Assembly: GCA_024734495.1 (NCBI GenBank)
Contig: JALMQS010000085.1
Location: forward strand, 14,050,048 to 14,114,047
DNA from: Forficula auricularia
Lineage: Eukaryota; Arthropoda; Insecta; Dermaptera; Forficulidae
Direction of reading: 5' to 3'
DNA length: 64,000 nt
Shown here: positions 22,807 to 35,267 of the stretch, piece after piece
How the letters are laid out: every line of letters starts with the position of its first letter
Numbering within the stretch: position 1 is the first letter of the stretch
Made by a program: the position numbers and the translations under genes
Notes under the pieces: generated by a model
The model's database searches: none
What the model was told of the DNA's origin: nothing
The model's input: only the letters and a program-made list of their open reading frames with translations

Positions 22807-23790
22807 ATTGAATATATATAATTTGACTTATTGTTTTTTGACCTGGCAATGAAGCCCTTATTACATCGGAGTTATTGGAACATCGAAATGAGCGTTAATA
22901 AAATTATTTTCTTAAAAATTTTAAAATTTATATCCAGCACCAAGGACCAAACAGGAGTGTACTTTCCTCTCCCTCCAAAAAAATTTTCATCGACTTTTTA
23001 GCAACAAAAAATCCTACTGCTCTAAAAAATTTCTTTGAGTTCCAATAGAATCGAGTTTCATATCACGAATCATGGTTTCGTTTCATTTGCTTTTTTTAAA
23101 CAATTTTTCTTTCTCTAATTTCTGAATTTATCATTGAATATATTTATTTAATTTTATTTATTTTGACCTGCCAATAAAGCCCTTATTACGTAGGGGTTGT
23201 TTTGAGCATCGGAAAAAGGGTTAATAGTATTATTTCTTAAAAATTTTAAAATTTGTATCCTGAACTTAGGACCTGACAGAAATGTACTTTCCACTCCCGC
23301 CAAAAAAAATTTCATTGACTTTTTAGCAACAAAAAATCTGACTGCTCTAATAGTAGGTGAAATGAAAAATTTCCTTGAAGCTGCAACAGAATCAATTTTC
23401 ATGTCACAAATCATCGTTTCGTTTCATTCGGTTTCTTGAACAATTTTTCTTACTCTAATTTCTCAATTTATCATTGAATATATTTTTTTAATTTGATTTT
23501 TTTTAACTGGCAATGAAGCCCTTATTACGTAGGGGTTGTTGGAGCATCGAAATAAGTGTTAAAAATATTATTTTCTTAAAAATTTGAAAATTTGTATCCG
23601 GCCCCTAGGACCAAACAGGAGTGTATTATTCATTTTTTTAAACCATTTTTGTTACTCTAATTTTTGAATTTATCATTGAATATATTATTAAATTTGTCTT
23701 ATTTTGACCTGGCAATGAAGACCTTATTGCTTAGGGGTTGTTGGAGCATCGAAATAAAGGTTAATAATATTATTCGAGGGCTTAAGCCCT
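22807..23790. repeat. Tandem array, ~325-341-bp period
   Basis: Four units begin TCATTGAATATAT at 22807, 23131, 23472 and 23672. Each is followed by CCTGGCAATGAAGCCCTTATTAC-like, GGGGTTGTTGGAGCATCGAAATAAG and GACTTTTTAGCAACAAAAAATC blocks; the third unit is internally deleted. A fifth, isolated unit lies at about 28440-28745. The minus frame over unit 2 (23154-23414) is not conserved in the other units and is not called as a gene. Confidence 0.75.
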
Positions 23791-24789
23791 GAAGAAAATT
23801 CGCGCAACACGTGTTAAAGCCACTGTTTTAGTTTATAAACCTGATCACCAACCAACATTATATGAGCCTTAGGCATCGTCTAAATTGAAATATAAAAATG
23901 TACAGCATGATTATTAAAATTTCAAAGTTTTTTATTCGCCAATTTAACATTCATTGATGATTCCTCTGAGATGGCTGGTAATAAAAGCGCAATAGCATCG
24001 TGTATGGACGTACTAGTACATCAGCTGAGGATTCACTTTCGATGGTTGGCATACTTACTTTTTGCTTTCTCAACTCACAGAGGAGGCCCTCCCTCTTTTT
24101 CTCAGTTATGAATGATCTCAAGTGGATGAGTGTTGGCCGACCACGTCCTTGAGAGTTCCTTGGCGAATTACTCAGACAGAGTGCTTGCAAATTGACCATA
24201 TAAATATGAAATTAACTCAAATGGACATCTCGTCAATCCAATCACTCTTACTATTGACTTTATCTAAAAATCGTGACATATACTATAATCATCTCTATTA
24301 TTCATTTTACACTTTACAAAATGTTACTAATCCTTATTAATTAAGCACTCCCTTGAAAACTAACAGCCTACAAAAGTGAGAACATAATCAAATTGAACAT
24401 TTTAATATATTTAAAAAAAAAAAAAAAAAATCAGTCTTTTTTAACTGTCACTACAGATTGTTATGAATATTTTATGAATATATACATGAAATTACCAACA
24501 GTTGACGCAAAAGAACGTTTATAAATTAAATTTACATGCATACATATGTATTTATGTATCTTTTTTGTTTAACTTTACATTATATACATGTTCAGGGAAG
24601 TTTTTAAAAATTAACATTAATTATGTAATACATACTACTACATACATATTGTAATTCATCAAGATTTACATAGTATTTGCACTATTTTTAATTATTTTAG
24701 TGTGATAAATTTATTTTATAATTATATAATTTAACTAATTCTTTTTCATTAAAAATAATCCTTAATTATATGTATCTACATATATTAGT

Positions 24790-24965
24790 AATGAAGCTGT
24801 TGAAGCTTTTATTTTTGTGATTAATTTGATTAAAATTTGAATTTTTTTAAATCACACATAATTAATTATAATTATTTATTGAACACGAATAAATAATACA
24901 ATAAAACTACGACTTTTCGATCGACTTATTCTGGGATCGTTCTCAAGTATGAGCACCCACTCCGA
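24790..24965. repeat. Dispersed repeat with hammerhead-like remnant
   Basis: Inverted relative at about 58990-59145: the AAGCTTTTATTTTTGTG, AATTAATTATAATTAT and AATACAATAAAA blocks recur in reverse order. On the minus strand at about 24915-24955 a CGATC/GATCG stem lies between CTTGAGAA and GAAAAGTCG, a degenerate form of the foldback motif. Confidence 0.5.
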
Positions 24966-26360
24966 TTATAGGTTAACATCTATATTTATGTATTAAATTA
25001 TTATGTTCGTAAATAAATAGCCAATGAATAAATTATTTAACTGTTCAATTTGATTTGTATAATGTTCAATATAAAGTGTAAAACCTGTATACCCGCAGGA
25101 TTCTAGGTAGACATTTTTCATTTAGCAACAGCAATAGCAGAATTACAGGAAGAAGTCATGGAGAATTTTTGGAAACAAATTTGGGGAGGCTATTTTTTCT
25201 ATTAATTGTTGCATAATTTTTTTTTATTGGCTTTTCGGCCTTTATAGCCATAAGTTAATTTACGATACTTATTATTATTATTTTTTTTTAATTTGTCTCT
25301 ACCCAGGGATCATATTTTAGCCAGATGCTTCGAGTCGGATTCGAAGCATAACATTTTTATAAAATTCAAAAGAAAACAATAATAAAATAAAAAATTATTT
25401 TTTGAAATAAACGTTCTGTAATAATATCAATTTAGTACTAAAACCAAAACTGAGCTATTGAGTGAATTTAAAAAAGTTTCAGAAAAAAACTCTGCACTCG
25501 AAATGGGCCCTTTTTGAAATTTGTAATTAAAGAGTATAATTTCTACAATACAATTATACAATATGAAAAGAAAATAATATCTCGATTCACGGTGGTGCTG
25601 AGGATTCGGTATTAAATGAAAGGCTTAATTTTCAGCATTTTTTTTAATTTATCCAAATATTTCGGAAATTTTGTACAATATTCCTTCTTCAATGGACCTT
25701 TTTGTGCAAATACAATAATAGATTGTTAGATATGGTTAGACATATATAATTAAGTTAAAGAATTTATTTAAATATATTATATATTGTGATGTTTGTTATA
25801 TATTACCTCACCCAAAAAATCACCGTAATTGCTCAGTCTTCACAACAATTCGAACACATGGCCACAAATAATATCTTATAATTTCCACACTATTATTGAT
25901 GATCCTTTGGTCGGTTCTTCGTTAAAATGTTTCTGATTCTTCTTATTTTCGCAAACATGTGTATATTATCTAGCATTTAAACAGAGGATATGGACAAGGC
26001 GTTTCATCATTTTGCTTTCTTATCATGTTAAAATCCCCTTAAATCTTGGAAATCAAAATAATAAATTAGTTATATACACAATGGTAACCAGAATAGTCGG
26101 TTCTTCTCTTCTCTTAAATAATTCCGTTTATGTCTTGTCATCCTCCTCCTCTTTCGTCTCTTCTTGTCGTTCTGGAAGATTAATTAATTTGATTAAACAC
26201 AATCAAATACCAAATTAAATAACAAAAAAAAATATATATATATTATGAATTATTTTTTAAAAACTTTATGGGAATTTTGATATAAATTTGACAAATTTCA
26301 TTATTATAAACTTTAAAAATTATTTATTAATTCTTCCCATATATCTATTAGTTACTATTG
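24966..26360. other. AT-rich, no gene seen
   Basis: Only chance frames, such as 26012-26218 (+). A moderately GC-richer patch is at 25080-25190. No repeat family was identified in this stretch. Confidence 0.35.
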
Positions 26361-26500
26361 AAGGATTTGGATGAGGCAATCTAATAAGATGTCATTTAAT
26401 TAGACAAAGCTTTTTTCTCTTTATTTTTTTCAAGTGCCGACGTTTCGGATGTTTTTTCCCTCCTCCTTCAAGGTTCTAAAAAGACCAATATAAACACGTA
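26361..26500 (-). repeat. Partial foldback arm with hammerhead-like motif
   Basis: Minus strand at about 26440-26478: CTTGAAGGAGG, a short hairpin, CATCCGAAACGTCGG. The preceding 26361-26415 (GGATGAGGCAATCTAATAAG and onward) has an inverted partner at 34219-34290. Only one arm is present. Confidence 0.5.
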
Positions 26501-27062
26501 CGGTGAGACGACTCACTGAAATATAGACCATACAGAATCCGACGCTTTAAGGTAGTTGTTTCACCATATGGATTTCTTAGGATTTTTTTGAAAATTAGAC
26601 AGGTTATTATTTAAATACTTCTGCATTGATTGGTGGCAAAACGAAATTTTTGAACAATATAGTTCCGGAGATATTAAATTCCAAAGATAGAGTTTTTCAG
26701 AATCTTATAACATACATACTTTTATTTATTGATACTATGTTTCACTTACAACCAACACCGCTTTCATTAGAATTAATCTTATACATTCCACTATACGGGA
26801 TATCGGAAAATTTACATACATATTTAATTATAATTAAGAAACTCCACTTGTTATTGTTACAAAAAACTAAACCAACATTAAACAAAAACTAATACATTTT
26901 TAAGACAATTTTGATTTACTTTTTTTGACGTTTTTTCGCTTCAGATATTATCGCAACAGCTTTCAATCGCTTATTAAGAACTTTTTGTTTCATAAATCTC
27001 CCTTTATAATGCACTTTATCTGAAATTTCTATGATAAAATATATACAAGCTCGGACAGTGTT

Positions 27063-27375
27063 AATTAATAAAGTAAAGGGTGTGTAGTTTCACAGTGAAT
27101 GAAATAAAACTGAAAAAGGTTTATACAAACAATATATTTCGGATTATTAGTCCATCATCAGGAGTTTACAGGTTAAAACTAATAATAAAATAACGAGCGA
27201 TCACAATTTTTAACATGTAAACTCCTGATGATGGACTAATAATCCGAAATATATTGAGTTTGTATTAACCTCTTTGAGTTTTATTTCATTCACTGTGAAA
27301 CTACACTCCCTTTACTTTATTAATTAATATCATGTTTCACCTAAAACCTACACCACTTTCTCTAAGTAAAAAAAA
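27063..27375 (+). mobile_element. Foldback with CTGATGA...GAAA motif and 12-bp target duplications
   Basis: Arms about 27063-27176 and 27213-27328 are nearly perfect inverted copies. The tail 27331-27375 begins ATGTTTCACCTAAAACC. Direct repeats TCGGACAGTGTT (27051-27062) and TCGGAGAGTGTT (27376-27387) match at 11 of 12. Both arm tips hold the best hammerhead-like core of the window: + 27225-27250, CTGATGAT, GGA-CTAATAA-TCC, GAAAT; inverted at 27136-27161. Confidence 0.85.
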
Positions 27376-27387
27376 TCGGAGAGTGTT

Positions 27388-28439
27388 GCCAGATTTGTCA
27401 AACGAGCACGGGATTGGCTAGTAGTCGTACCTAAACAGCAAAAACTTTTGGGCTTATGAATCCTTATTCTCTGTTGTATATACTCTAGAATTAACTTTTT
27501 GCTAGTATTGTCGCGATACAACTACCTTAAAGCAGAAAAATATCTTTATTTCAATATAACCAAAAGTAAATATTAAAATGAACTATTTATTTAATAAACT
27601 AATAGGTATCAATGTGTGTGTGATGTGTGATTTTTCACATAAAATTATCTCAAAATAAACAAAAAATCACTCACTCACACATTACTAATTCCTTTGATTT
27701 CCAGTGACATCATTTACCTTTAATCCCCGACCTTCCTATATTTCCAAGCTCTCTCTACTTGAATTAAATTTTCTTATCTTATTGTTATCTTGGACTATAA
27801 ATCCATTTCGTACAATCCAGGTTTCTCTCCCATGTCTTGCAGGAATTCGCTACCTATTTTTGCTTATCTCGCAGCTTGTTGTATTCTATTCCATTAGTAC
27901 AGTAAATAACAAGAAAAAACTTAAGAAATTACTTAAAAAAATTTTTATCATTGCTTTTTGATGTCTGGATCATTCAAAACCTGTTTTTGGATATTATCTT
28001 GATTTTTTTTAATTTTGATATTAATAATATTAATTAAATTTCATATATTTTCCTATAAAAATCTCTTACTTAATTACAAAAAAAATAATTAATTTTTATT
28101 TATTTTTTAATTAAAAATAAATATTATACGGCCTTGACAAGTGTATTATCACACGTGGAATATTTATGATATCATTTTTCTATTAATAAAACTTATTTTC
28201 CTTTATAACTAAAAATAATTATATTATCCTATATTTTTTTTTTGGATTTCTCTGATTCAACTCTTAGCCATTTTACGATACTATATATTTTAATTTATTC
28301 TCAAATATGTAGAAATCAGATTAAAGTCGATTATCCTATTTAGTATTTAAATATTCTAAAAAAAGTATGGAATTTACTAAGAATTTACTTATTGACGTTT
28401 GACCTATTTATCTTTTCGGGCTACTTTAGAAAAAAAACC
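27388..28439. other. AT-rich, no gene seen
   Basis: The frame at 27704-27961 (+) is hydrophobic low-complexity translation of AT-rich DNA, without recognisable domains or splice context. No repeat assignment. Confidence 0.35.
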
Positions 28440-28745
28440 CATGTTTCATGTCACGAATTATCGTTACGTTTCATTTGGTTTTTTCAACACTTTTTCTTAC
28501 TCTAATTTCTGAATTTATCATTGAATATATTTTTTAATTTGAGTTGTTTGAACTGGAAGTGAAGCTCTTATTACTTAGGTGTAGTTGGAGCATCGAAATA
28601 AGGGGTAATAATATTATTTTCATACAAATTTTAAAATTTGTATTCGGCACCTAGGACTAAAGATGAGTGTACTTCCTCTCCCGCCAAAATAATTTCCATC
28701 GACTTTTTAGCAACAAAAAATCGGAATGCTCTAAAATTTCTGGTG
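28440..28745. repeat. Isolated unit of the 22.8-kb tandem repeat
   Basis: Carries the same ordered blocks (TTTCTGAATTTATCATTGAATATAT, GTTGGAGCATCGAAATAAG, GACTTTTTAGCAACAAAAAATCG) as 22807-23790, diverged by point changes. It shows the repeat is also dispersed. Confidence 0.7.
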
Positions 28746-30194
28746 GTTTAAAAAATATATTTTATTTGAAATATCTTAAAAAATATTTTGTCTCAAAATG
28801 AAAAAATGGCAAGGCTAAAAAATAGAATTCATTATTTTGGCAAAAAAGTGGTTTTTATTTTTTTTCTACTATGGCGTACCTTTTTTTCAAAATTTTAAAT
28901 AGTCATAGTATTATAGGGAAATAGATTATGTTTGAAAAAAAAATAGTTTCAAAATTGTATCATGGTCAAAACTTTCTTTCTAAAAACTAACTTTCTACTA
29001 ACGTTAACATTAAACATTCTAAATAAAATTTATTATTGAATATCAGAACAAAATTCATCTGTTTCGATTCCCCAAAGAATCAGACAGATGGACATTGTAA
29101 TAAATATATATAAATATATATATACACAATTTTTGCTCTTTTAATAAGAGTAGATAATAATGCTCTGGCTTTTGCAAGTATGGGAATGCGAAAAACGGCA
29201 ACTCCATAACTATTATATTGATATGTGCTAAAGCTTTTCAAATTATAGTTTTAGAAGGTATATTTTTTAAAGAAAGTAATCTACTTGCTACTTCGACAAA
29301 ATTTAAATAGTTTTTTTTAAAGTTATGATATACCAAATAATAATAATATATGATTTTTACTTTTATTTAAAAATGTGATCATTTTCTCCTATATAATGAA
29401 CATAATATTTTCGACCAAATTGTATGTTTTAGATAAAGGGGGAAATGATTGTTATCATGTCTATGTTAATTCTATTAGATTTAAATTTCCTTCGGGTAAA
29501 AATTGTACTTAATCTAAATATAATCTCAAGGAAACATCTCTAATATATTTATGTACTTGTATTTTTTTCCTTAATAATATTTATACTTCAAATACTTGGA
29601 CTTGAAATTTATGTAAATTTTTTTACTGAGCTTCAATTTGTCTAAAGAGTTAATATAATCGGAAAACGAGTTTAATTTCTAACCTTTCATTTTTTCTGCT
29701 CCATTGGAGACAAGATCTAATTTTCAACGAAAATTATGATGATAGCATTTATTTGAAAAAATTTCCTGACGTAATTTGCCGCAAGGATATATTCAGAATG
29801 AAAATTGGCCATTAAGAATTCGCCATTAATTAATAAATGACGAATTATTTGAGAGGAGAGCGCCGCGGCGCTTAAACAAAGAAATTCAATTGCAAGTGGG
29901 CGGATCTACAAGGCTTGTAGCTTCATTACAAAACCACATCACGAATTTATTATTTATTACTTATTCGTTATACCTCCAATATAATAGGATATTTCTTATT
30001 ATATAACACTCATAGGGATATATATATAAATTGTCACACGTCTAAATTTTAATGAATAAATTTTTCATTGTATTAATTTTTAATCATTCGTTTTGAAGTA
30101 GAAATTAATAGAATAATAAAGCAATTCTTTTGTCGGAATTAGCTTGAAATACCCACATATTTACTATGATCTTCTATTTATTTCTGGTATACAT
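28746..30194. other. Unassigned AT-rich sequence
   Basis: Contains a small GC-rich palindrome at 29869-29884 (AGCGCCGCGGCGCTT) and long T runs. No gene, RNA or named repeat was recognised. Confidence 0.35.
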
Positions 30195-30950
30195 TTTTTA
30201 CTTTACCATACAGGGTATGGTCAAGTATTGTAATCGTGCATGAAAAAAGTGTTTTTTTCCTTCTTTTTTTCGAAATATCTCAAAAACGGCTGAAACTATT
30301 TTGATTAAAAAAATTGAGTGAAACAATGGCATTTCGCTCTATAAAAAAGCTCTAATAAGTGAACATCGAAAAATTATATTTTTCGAGATAATAATTGTTT
30401 TGTCAAAATGTCTGTTAGTTAGTCTGTCCGTCTGGTTGGGTGTCCGGTAGTCTGTGCGTTACCAAATTTTTGTGGACGAGCTAGCTCAAAAACTAGTGTG
30501 AATATCGAAACCAAATTTCACACGTAGTTTTGATTCATTGAGATTAAGAGCTGATTAGATTTTGGTGGATATCGACCCAAAATTAAGGGGGATGGATGGG
30601 GTTAAAAATTAAAAATCTAAAGGCCTAGCCTATTTGAGCAAACTCAACCAAATTTTGTATATCATAATCAGTGCGGCCCCAGAAGTCTAAAAATGCAAAA
30701 ACTAACCGCCCAAAATTGGTGGGGGGAAGGGGGGTGTAAGGTCAAAAAATGAAAACATAGGCTCTTGTACCAAACTCAACCAAATTTTGTATACATAATC
30801 AGTGGGCGCACAGTAAGTCTAAAAATGCAAAAACTAACCCCCCCCCCTACATGATTATAAATAATTTTATTAAATATCAAATATGTGAGAGGCCAGGTTG
30901 TATGGTAAAGTCAAGTGAAAGGCCACATCAGAACACGTCAGCTTATTTTT
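30195..30950 (+). repeat. Dispersed element family P, copy 1
   Basis: Starts ACTTTACCATACAGGGTATGG, where ACCATAC/GTATGGT forms a hairpin, and ends near TTGTATGGTAAAGTCAAGTG followed by CACGTCAGCTTATTT. It contains a TCTGTCCGTCTG-rich patch and an internal near-direct duplication around 30640-30715 and 30765-30840 (CTCAACCAAATTTTGTATA ... GTCTAAAAATGCAAAAACTAAC). Other copies: 41456-41975 (-), 57451-58053 (+) and a diverged 54050-54480 (+). No open frame; superfamily unknown. Confidence 0.65.
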
Positions 30951-31149
30951 TCCCCAGAAAGGGCAATTTTCAAATCAGCAACAGCTAGTCTCTCTTTTAA
31001 ATGAAAGAATACCTTATTTATTTATTCAAGACCTTCAGCTGGCTGTCCGTACATTGTTATCTAGAATATTTTCATAGTTACAAAATAATTAATAATTAAA
31101 TTATTTTCAAATTATATACGTTTTATAAAAAATAAGTGCTGGCAATTTG

Positions 31150-31505
31150 TTTGTTTGTTATTTAATCAACCACTTGTTTTATTTTGATTCAACCACCTGT
31201 TAATAATTAGTTTCATTAGGAAACCTATCATAATATTTTTTCGTAAGTCTTCATCAATGGTTACAATAATAAGCGAAACGTTAACAATTAAATGCAAAAT
31301 GGTTAATCCTCAAGTATTAGATGAGAATAGATGGCCATTTTTGATTTTAAGACGATTCCTCCATGTCTTCAGCATTGGTTACCAATAATAATCGAAACGT
31401 TAAAAAATTAATACCAATTCAATTTATTCGGAATTAGTGTTTTTCTTTATCTTTTGGCTGCCTTTACATAAATTCAGCATTAAATTCTAACCACTCCATC
31501 TTTAA
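31150..31505. repeat. Dispersed repeat with two CGAAACGTT motifs
   Basis: Two partial direct copies of a TCTTCA...GGTTAC...AATAA...CGAAACGTTAA block at about 31247-31290 and 31364-31412. A related, inverted copy makes up the central part of R690 copy F (about 55985-56280). The motif resembles the 3' strand of the hammerhead-like core but lacks a clear CTGANGA. Confidence 0.5.
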
Positions 31506-31518
31506 TATATCCAATTAT

Positions 31519-32029
31519 TATTTATTATTTGTTGCGTTTGGACCCTTGGGATCACGCAAAGCTTCCACGCCTCTATCTTTTTCCGGAACGTGTTATCGAG
31601 TTCCATGGTCAGGTAATTATTCCTGGCCGGATGAGTGTGTTGGTGTTAAAGGTGCCCTGGTATGTATGGATTCTTGGCGTTATTCTTCCATTGTTTCTTC
31701 CTTGACTTCGTGATGGTCCGGATCCTCCAGAATCTGAATGCCCGGTTGCCACTCGAGGGTGGGTGGATTATTTGTTACCACCTGGGGTAATCTTGTTTCT
31801 GCCTCTCACGATTTATGGTTGCTTGTTACGAAATTTTGTCCTGCGCATGCGCGAGGTTTTGTAGAACCAGAGATTGTCAGTTTCTGGAGCCGAGGGGGCC
31901 GGTTATTTATTATTTTCAAATAAATTCACTTTGCTTCTTGCTGGGATCGAACTGATGAAGTCTAGGTTGATGTTCTCCTAATCCCATTAGAAAAGTTGGT
32001 GATTTAACCGATTGCGCTACCGACCCCTC
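31519..32029 (-). mobile_element. Full-length tRNA-derived SINE (511 bp), 13-bp target duplications
   Basis: Reading the minus strand: a tRNA-like head begins GAGGGGTCGGTAGCGCAATCGG (box A at 32008-32021), box B GTTCGATCCC is at 31943-31952, then a long unique body and a TAA-type tail near 31519-31536. Perfect direct repeats TATATCCAATTAT (31506-31518 and 32030-32042) prove the boundaries. The + strand frame at 31738-31923 is the SINE body. A truncated relative is at 13140-13437. Confidence 0.9.
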
Positions 32030-32042
32030 TATATCCAATTAT

Positions 32043-33137
32043 AATATTATTATTATTATTTTTTAATTTAGTAGCAGTTTATTGAGCTATCTAATTAATT
32101 AAATTGCCTAATTTTAATATACCATATAATAATATTTGTAACTATCTATTAATCAGTCAATAGTTTATTCTCATTATTGATTAAAGGATCTATTTAGTTG
32201 GATAGAAATTGTTAGGACTATTTTTTCTATTCTATATCAATCAATAAAATAAATGAATTTAATCAAGTTAGCTGGCATAATTTCGAATATTCAAGCAAAG
32301 TAATAAATAAACTTGAACTTTTTTTTTAAATTTACTTAAACAAAAAGTAATCATATGCAATTTGTACTTCGATAATATCTTAGGATTATAAGTTTCAAAC
32401 TTATTGCAAATAACTTTTCATTGTCAAATGGATACGATTTCTTGAATTTATTGCAAAAAGTTATCGACAAATAATCTGATGATGTCAAAGTTATTACTAC
32501 TGGAAAAATAAAGCTTTTATTTATAAAACAGGTTAGAATAGGATTGAAATTCATCAACACACGTTTATAATATACAGAAAACAAGATATTAAAGATAATT
32601 TATGTAGATGGAAAAAGAATCCTTATCATGAATGTATAATGGAATAAAACGAGAAGTGAATTAGAAGAAAAGTCTACATAAACTAAAACTAAGAGAAGTA
32701 AAGTACGAATTCAATCGATAAGGAGTCGGGGTGAGCGAGTTCTTGAGTTCTGACCTCGGTTAATTCATCTCAATATTGCACCATTCAGAAAAGACCTTAC
32801 AAAAGGGACCTCTTGACCTCATAAATTACTACAACTCATATTATAAATTTAAATATACTCCAAGGTTCCACTTTAGTGAAAAATTCTTAACAAATTGATA
32901 TCAAGCCATTTGGGAATAGTTTAAACAAATATCCATTGATTACCTAAACATTTGACAACTTGTTTATTTGAATACAATACACATAATATACGATATGGGA
33001 GATTGTTTCGGGCTGGACCACCCAAAGGAGGCGGGTGTATCCCATCTCACTTTGAAAATTAAAAATTAAATCATTTTTTTAATGGTGAGAATAATGTTGA
33101 AATAATTGACCTTAGATAATTATTAATCTTATTATAT
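32043..33137. other. AT-rich, no gene seen
   Basis: Contains an AAT/ATT microsatellite at 32047-32060 and a chance minus frame at 32351-32584. A slightly GC-richer patch at 32720-32770 is unassigned. Confidence 0.35.
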
Positions 33138-33608
33138 CTTATTATATTAAACGAGAAATTCTTGTATATATAGAATCGGTTTCTCGAAAAGAGCTCTAAC
33201 GATTTGTGTGAAATTCACGGGTTAGGGGGTTTTTGTGTTGACAATTGGATCTGTCACGGTCTCATCTTCGGCTAAGTTGTTTTTGATGGTTTTTTTGTTA
33301 ATTGAAATAATTTTTCACAGATGGTTGTTTGAATAAAAATTTATAATTACATTTTTTTCAATTTTCTTTTAATAAAATTAATTGGTTTTTTTATTTTAAA
33401 TTCCACTAATAGATTATAATATATTAGAATTTACCAATTTAATTAATTAAAGGTCTTTTTCTATAAAATAATTTATTAGAATATCAATTTCAATTTCATT
33501 CTTTAAAAAATCCGACGATTCTTCAGGATTTAGAAAGAACCTCGGTGTAAAAATAATATTGATTTAACTGAATCAAAAAATTACCGATCGCTCGGTGTTC
33601 CAGGTACT
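33138..33608 (+). mobile_element. R690 family, copy C
   Basis: Both termini are present: CTTATTATATTAAACGAG at the left, and ATTACCGATCGCTCGGTGTTCCAGGTACT at the right with a shortened hairpin. Lacks the section with the GCTATGGCCATCATCA motif, so it is an internal deletion form. It serves as the uninterrupted reference for the insertion site in copy A. Confidence 0.75.
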
Positions 33609-34788
33609 GTCATATAAAATAAGAGAAATCTATTAGCCCTCCCCCTCACTTATGGCCACGATCTCTGGGTCCACGAATAGTTACATTTTCAATTCAACCC
33701 TTCATACTAGCAGTTCAAGTATATTTGAACTTTATTTAAACTTTTATTACTTGCATACAGACAGCTTCAGAATTAGTCAAAAAATCGTTGAAAGAATGAA
33801 TCTCTGACAATCTAAAGCCTGGACAAATATGTACTATGTATTTATTAATCAATACGTATTTACGTGTTGGCTGTTTTAAATTTATTAATTAAGAAAACAA
33901 TATCGACTGTAGCGATCCTAACGGAGCATAATAAACTAACCGGAGTTTATTTGGTTGCAGATAAACAAGGGGCTATGCAGAATGAATAGACCTTAACCTA
34001 AATTTAATAAAATATTGATGTAAAATAATAATAATAATAATATTTTTAAATTAGGAAATTACTTCTAATCCGAAATCACATGGATACAATTTTTTACAAA
34101 ATCAAGAGATATGTTATTGAGTAAGAACATAAAAATCTCAATGTTTTAAGGAAGTTTATAATTTTTATTTCGGGCCGCATTTATTGCAGTACTGGAGCCG
34201 CAGGTTAGACAGCCCTGGTCTAATTAAATGACATCTTATTAGATATAATTTCTCTTGTTGTGAATCTGGATTGCCTCATCCAAATCCTTCGATAGATATT
34301 GTAATTTTATTTATATTTTTATTGAGAGATATCTTTACTCCTAATCAAAATATTATCCTAGACAGACAGACAGACCTTTCACTAATAATATAGATCTTAT
34401 TTTCAAGCTAGTTGACTCCCATGCTTTAGGGTATATGGCATTGTCTAGAGAAGCAGACACGTTGGCCAATATTTATAGGTAATATATTTTTTCGACGCCC
34501 TATATTGTCTTTTTCCATACATATTTAGTCTTCTCTTCTGATAGGGTAACCTACTTTTGACGATGCGGCACCCAAAGGTCGAGGTCTCGATGGCATAGCA
34601 GAATTATTAATTAGCTAATGCAAAGAGAGTCCTCAAACCTAAAAATCCAGACTATAGTTTCAACATCCCTAGATTGAATTTTATAAACCTTGTGCTACAG
34701 TATACACTGTTAAAAAAATTCTAAATATACTTCAAGTATGTTTAGAATACAAATAGATAGGAAATTTACAAGATTGCGTATCTATAGT
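33609..34788. other. Unassigned, with one possible hAT terminus
   Basis: 34165-34217 ends CGCAGGTTAGACAGCCCTG, the complement of CAGGGCTGTCTAACCTGCG, which looks like a hAT end, but no partner end was found. 34027-34044 is an AAT microsatellite. 34219-34290 is an inverted relative of 26340-26412. Confidence 0.35.
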
Positions 34789-34805
34789 AAAAAAATACTA
34801 TATTA

Positions 34806-35115
34806 TAATTGAATGTAATGGAAAGGCAGCCCAGAGGTAGTGAGGAAAGAAAAATTAACACATAAAATAAGGTGTAATTTATTGGAATCCTTCCTCCTTT
34901 CCTTTCAAACCGACGTTTCGGAGGATTTTTCCCTCCTTCTTTAGGGAAAAATCCTCCGAAACCTCGGTTTGAAAGGAAAGGAAGATGGATTCCAATAAAT
35001 TACATCTTATTTTATATGTGTTAATTTTTTCTTTCCTCATACCTCTGGGCTGCCTTCCATTACATTCAATTATAATTTCTACCAGTCCGTCTCTCTCCAG
35101 AGAAAATTTCGTTGC
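34806..35115 (+). mobile_element. Near-perfect palindrome element with 17-bp target duplications
   Basis: Left arm 34806-34938 and right arm 34940-35075 meet almost without a loop. A one-sided tail (35080-35115) begins ACCAGTCCGTCTC. Perfect 17-bp direct repeats (A7 followed by TACTATATTA) flank it at 34789-34805 and 35116-35132. The minus strand at 34911-34945 has CTAAAGAA, GGAGG-7-base loop-CCTCC, GAAACGTCGG. The tail and arm ends resemble the element at 43363-43684. The + frame at 34985-35209 is arm sequence. Confidence 0.88.
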
Positions 35116-35267
35116 AAAAAAATACTATATTACTATATATTGGAAACATTACATTAAATCATTGCAAAATTACAAAATAAATTGTAACTTTACTTTTTTC
35201 TTGTATTAATTAGATACGTATTAGTAAATGTTGTAAGATTACAATACTGGTATATTACTAAAAAGTT

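Noticed and set aside
23154..23414. 86-codon minus-strand frame
   Set aside because: Lies in one unit of a tandem repeat; the frame is broken in sister units.
27704..27961. Hydrophobic 85-codon frame that could be a membrane protein
   Set aside because: T-rich DNA yields leucine/phenylalanine-rich frames by chance, and nothing supports expression.
31738..31923. Arginine/glycine-rich 61-codon frame
   Set aside because: Entirely inside the SINE whose boundaries are proven by 13-bp duplications.
32001..32028. Genuine tRNA gene on the minus strand
   Set aside because: Box A and box B exist but the sequence does not fold to a cloverleaf with paired acceptor ends, and it continues into a SINE body.
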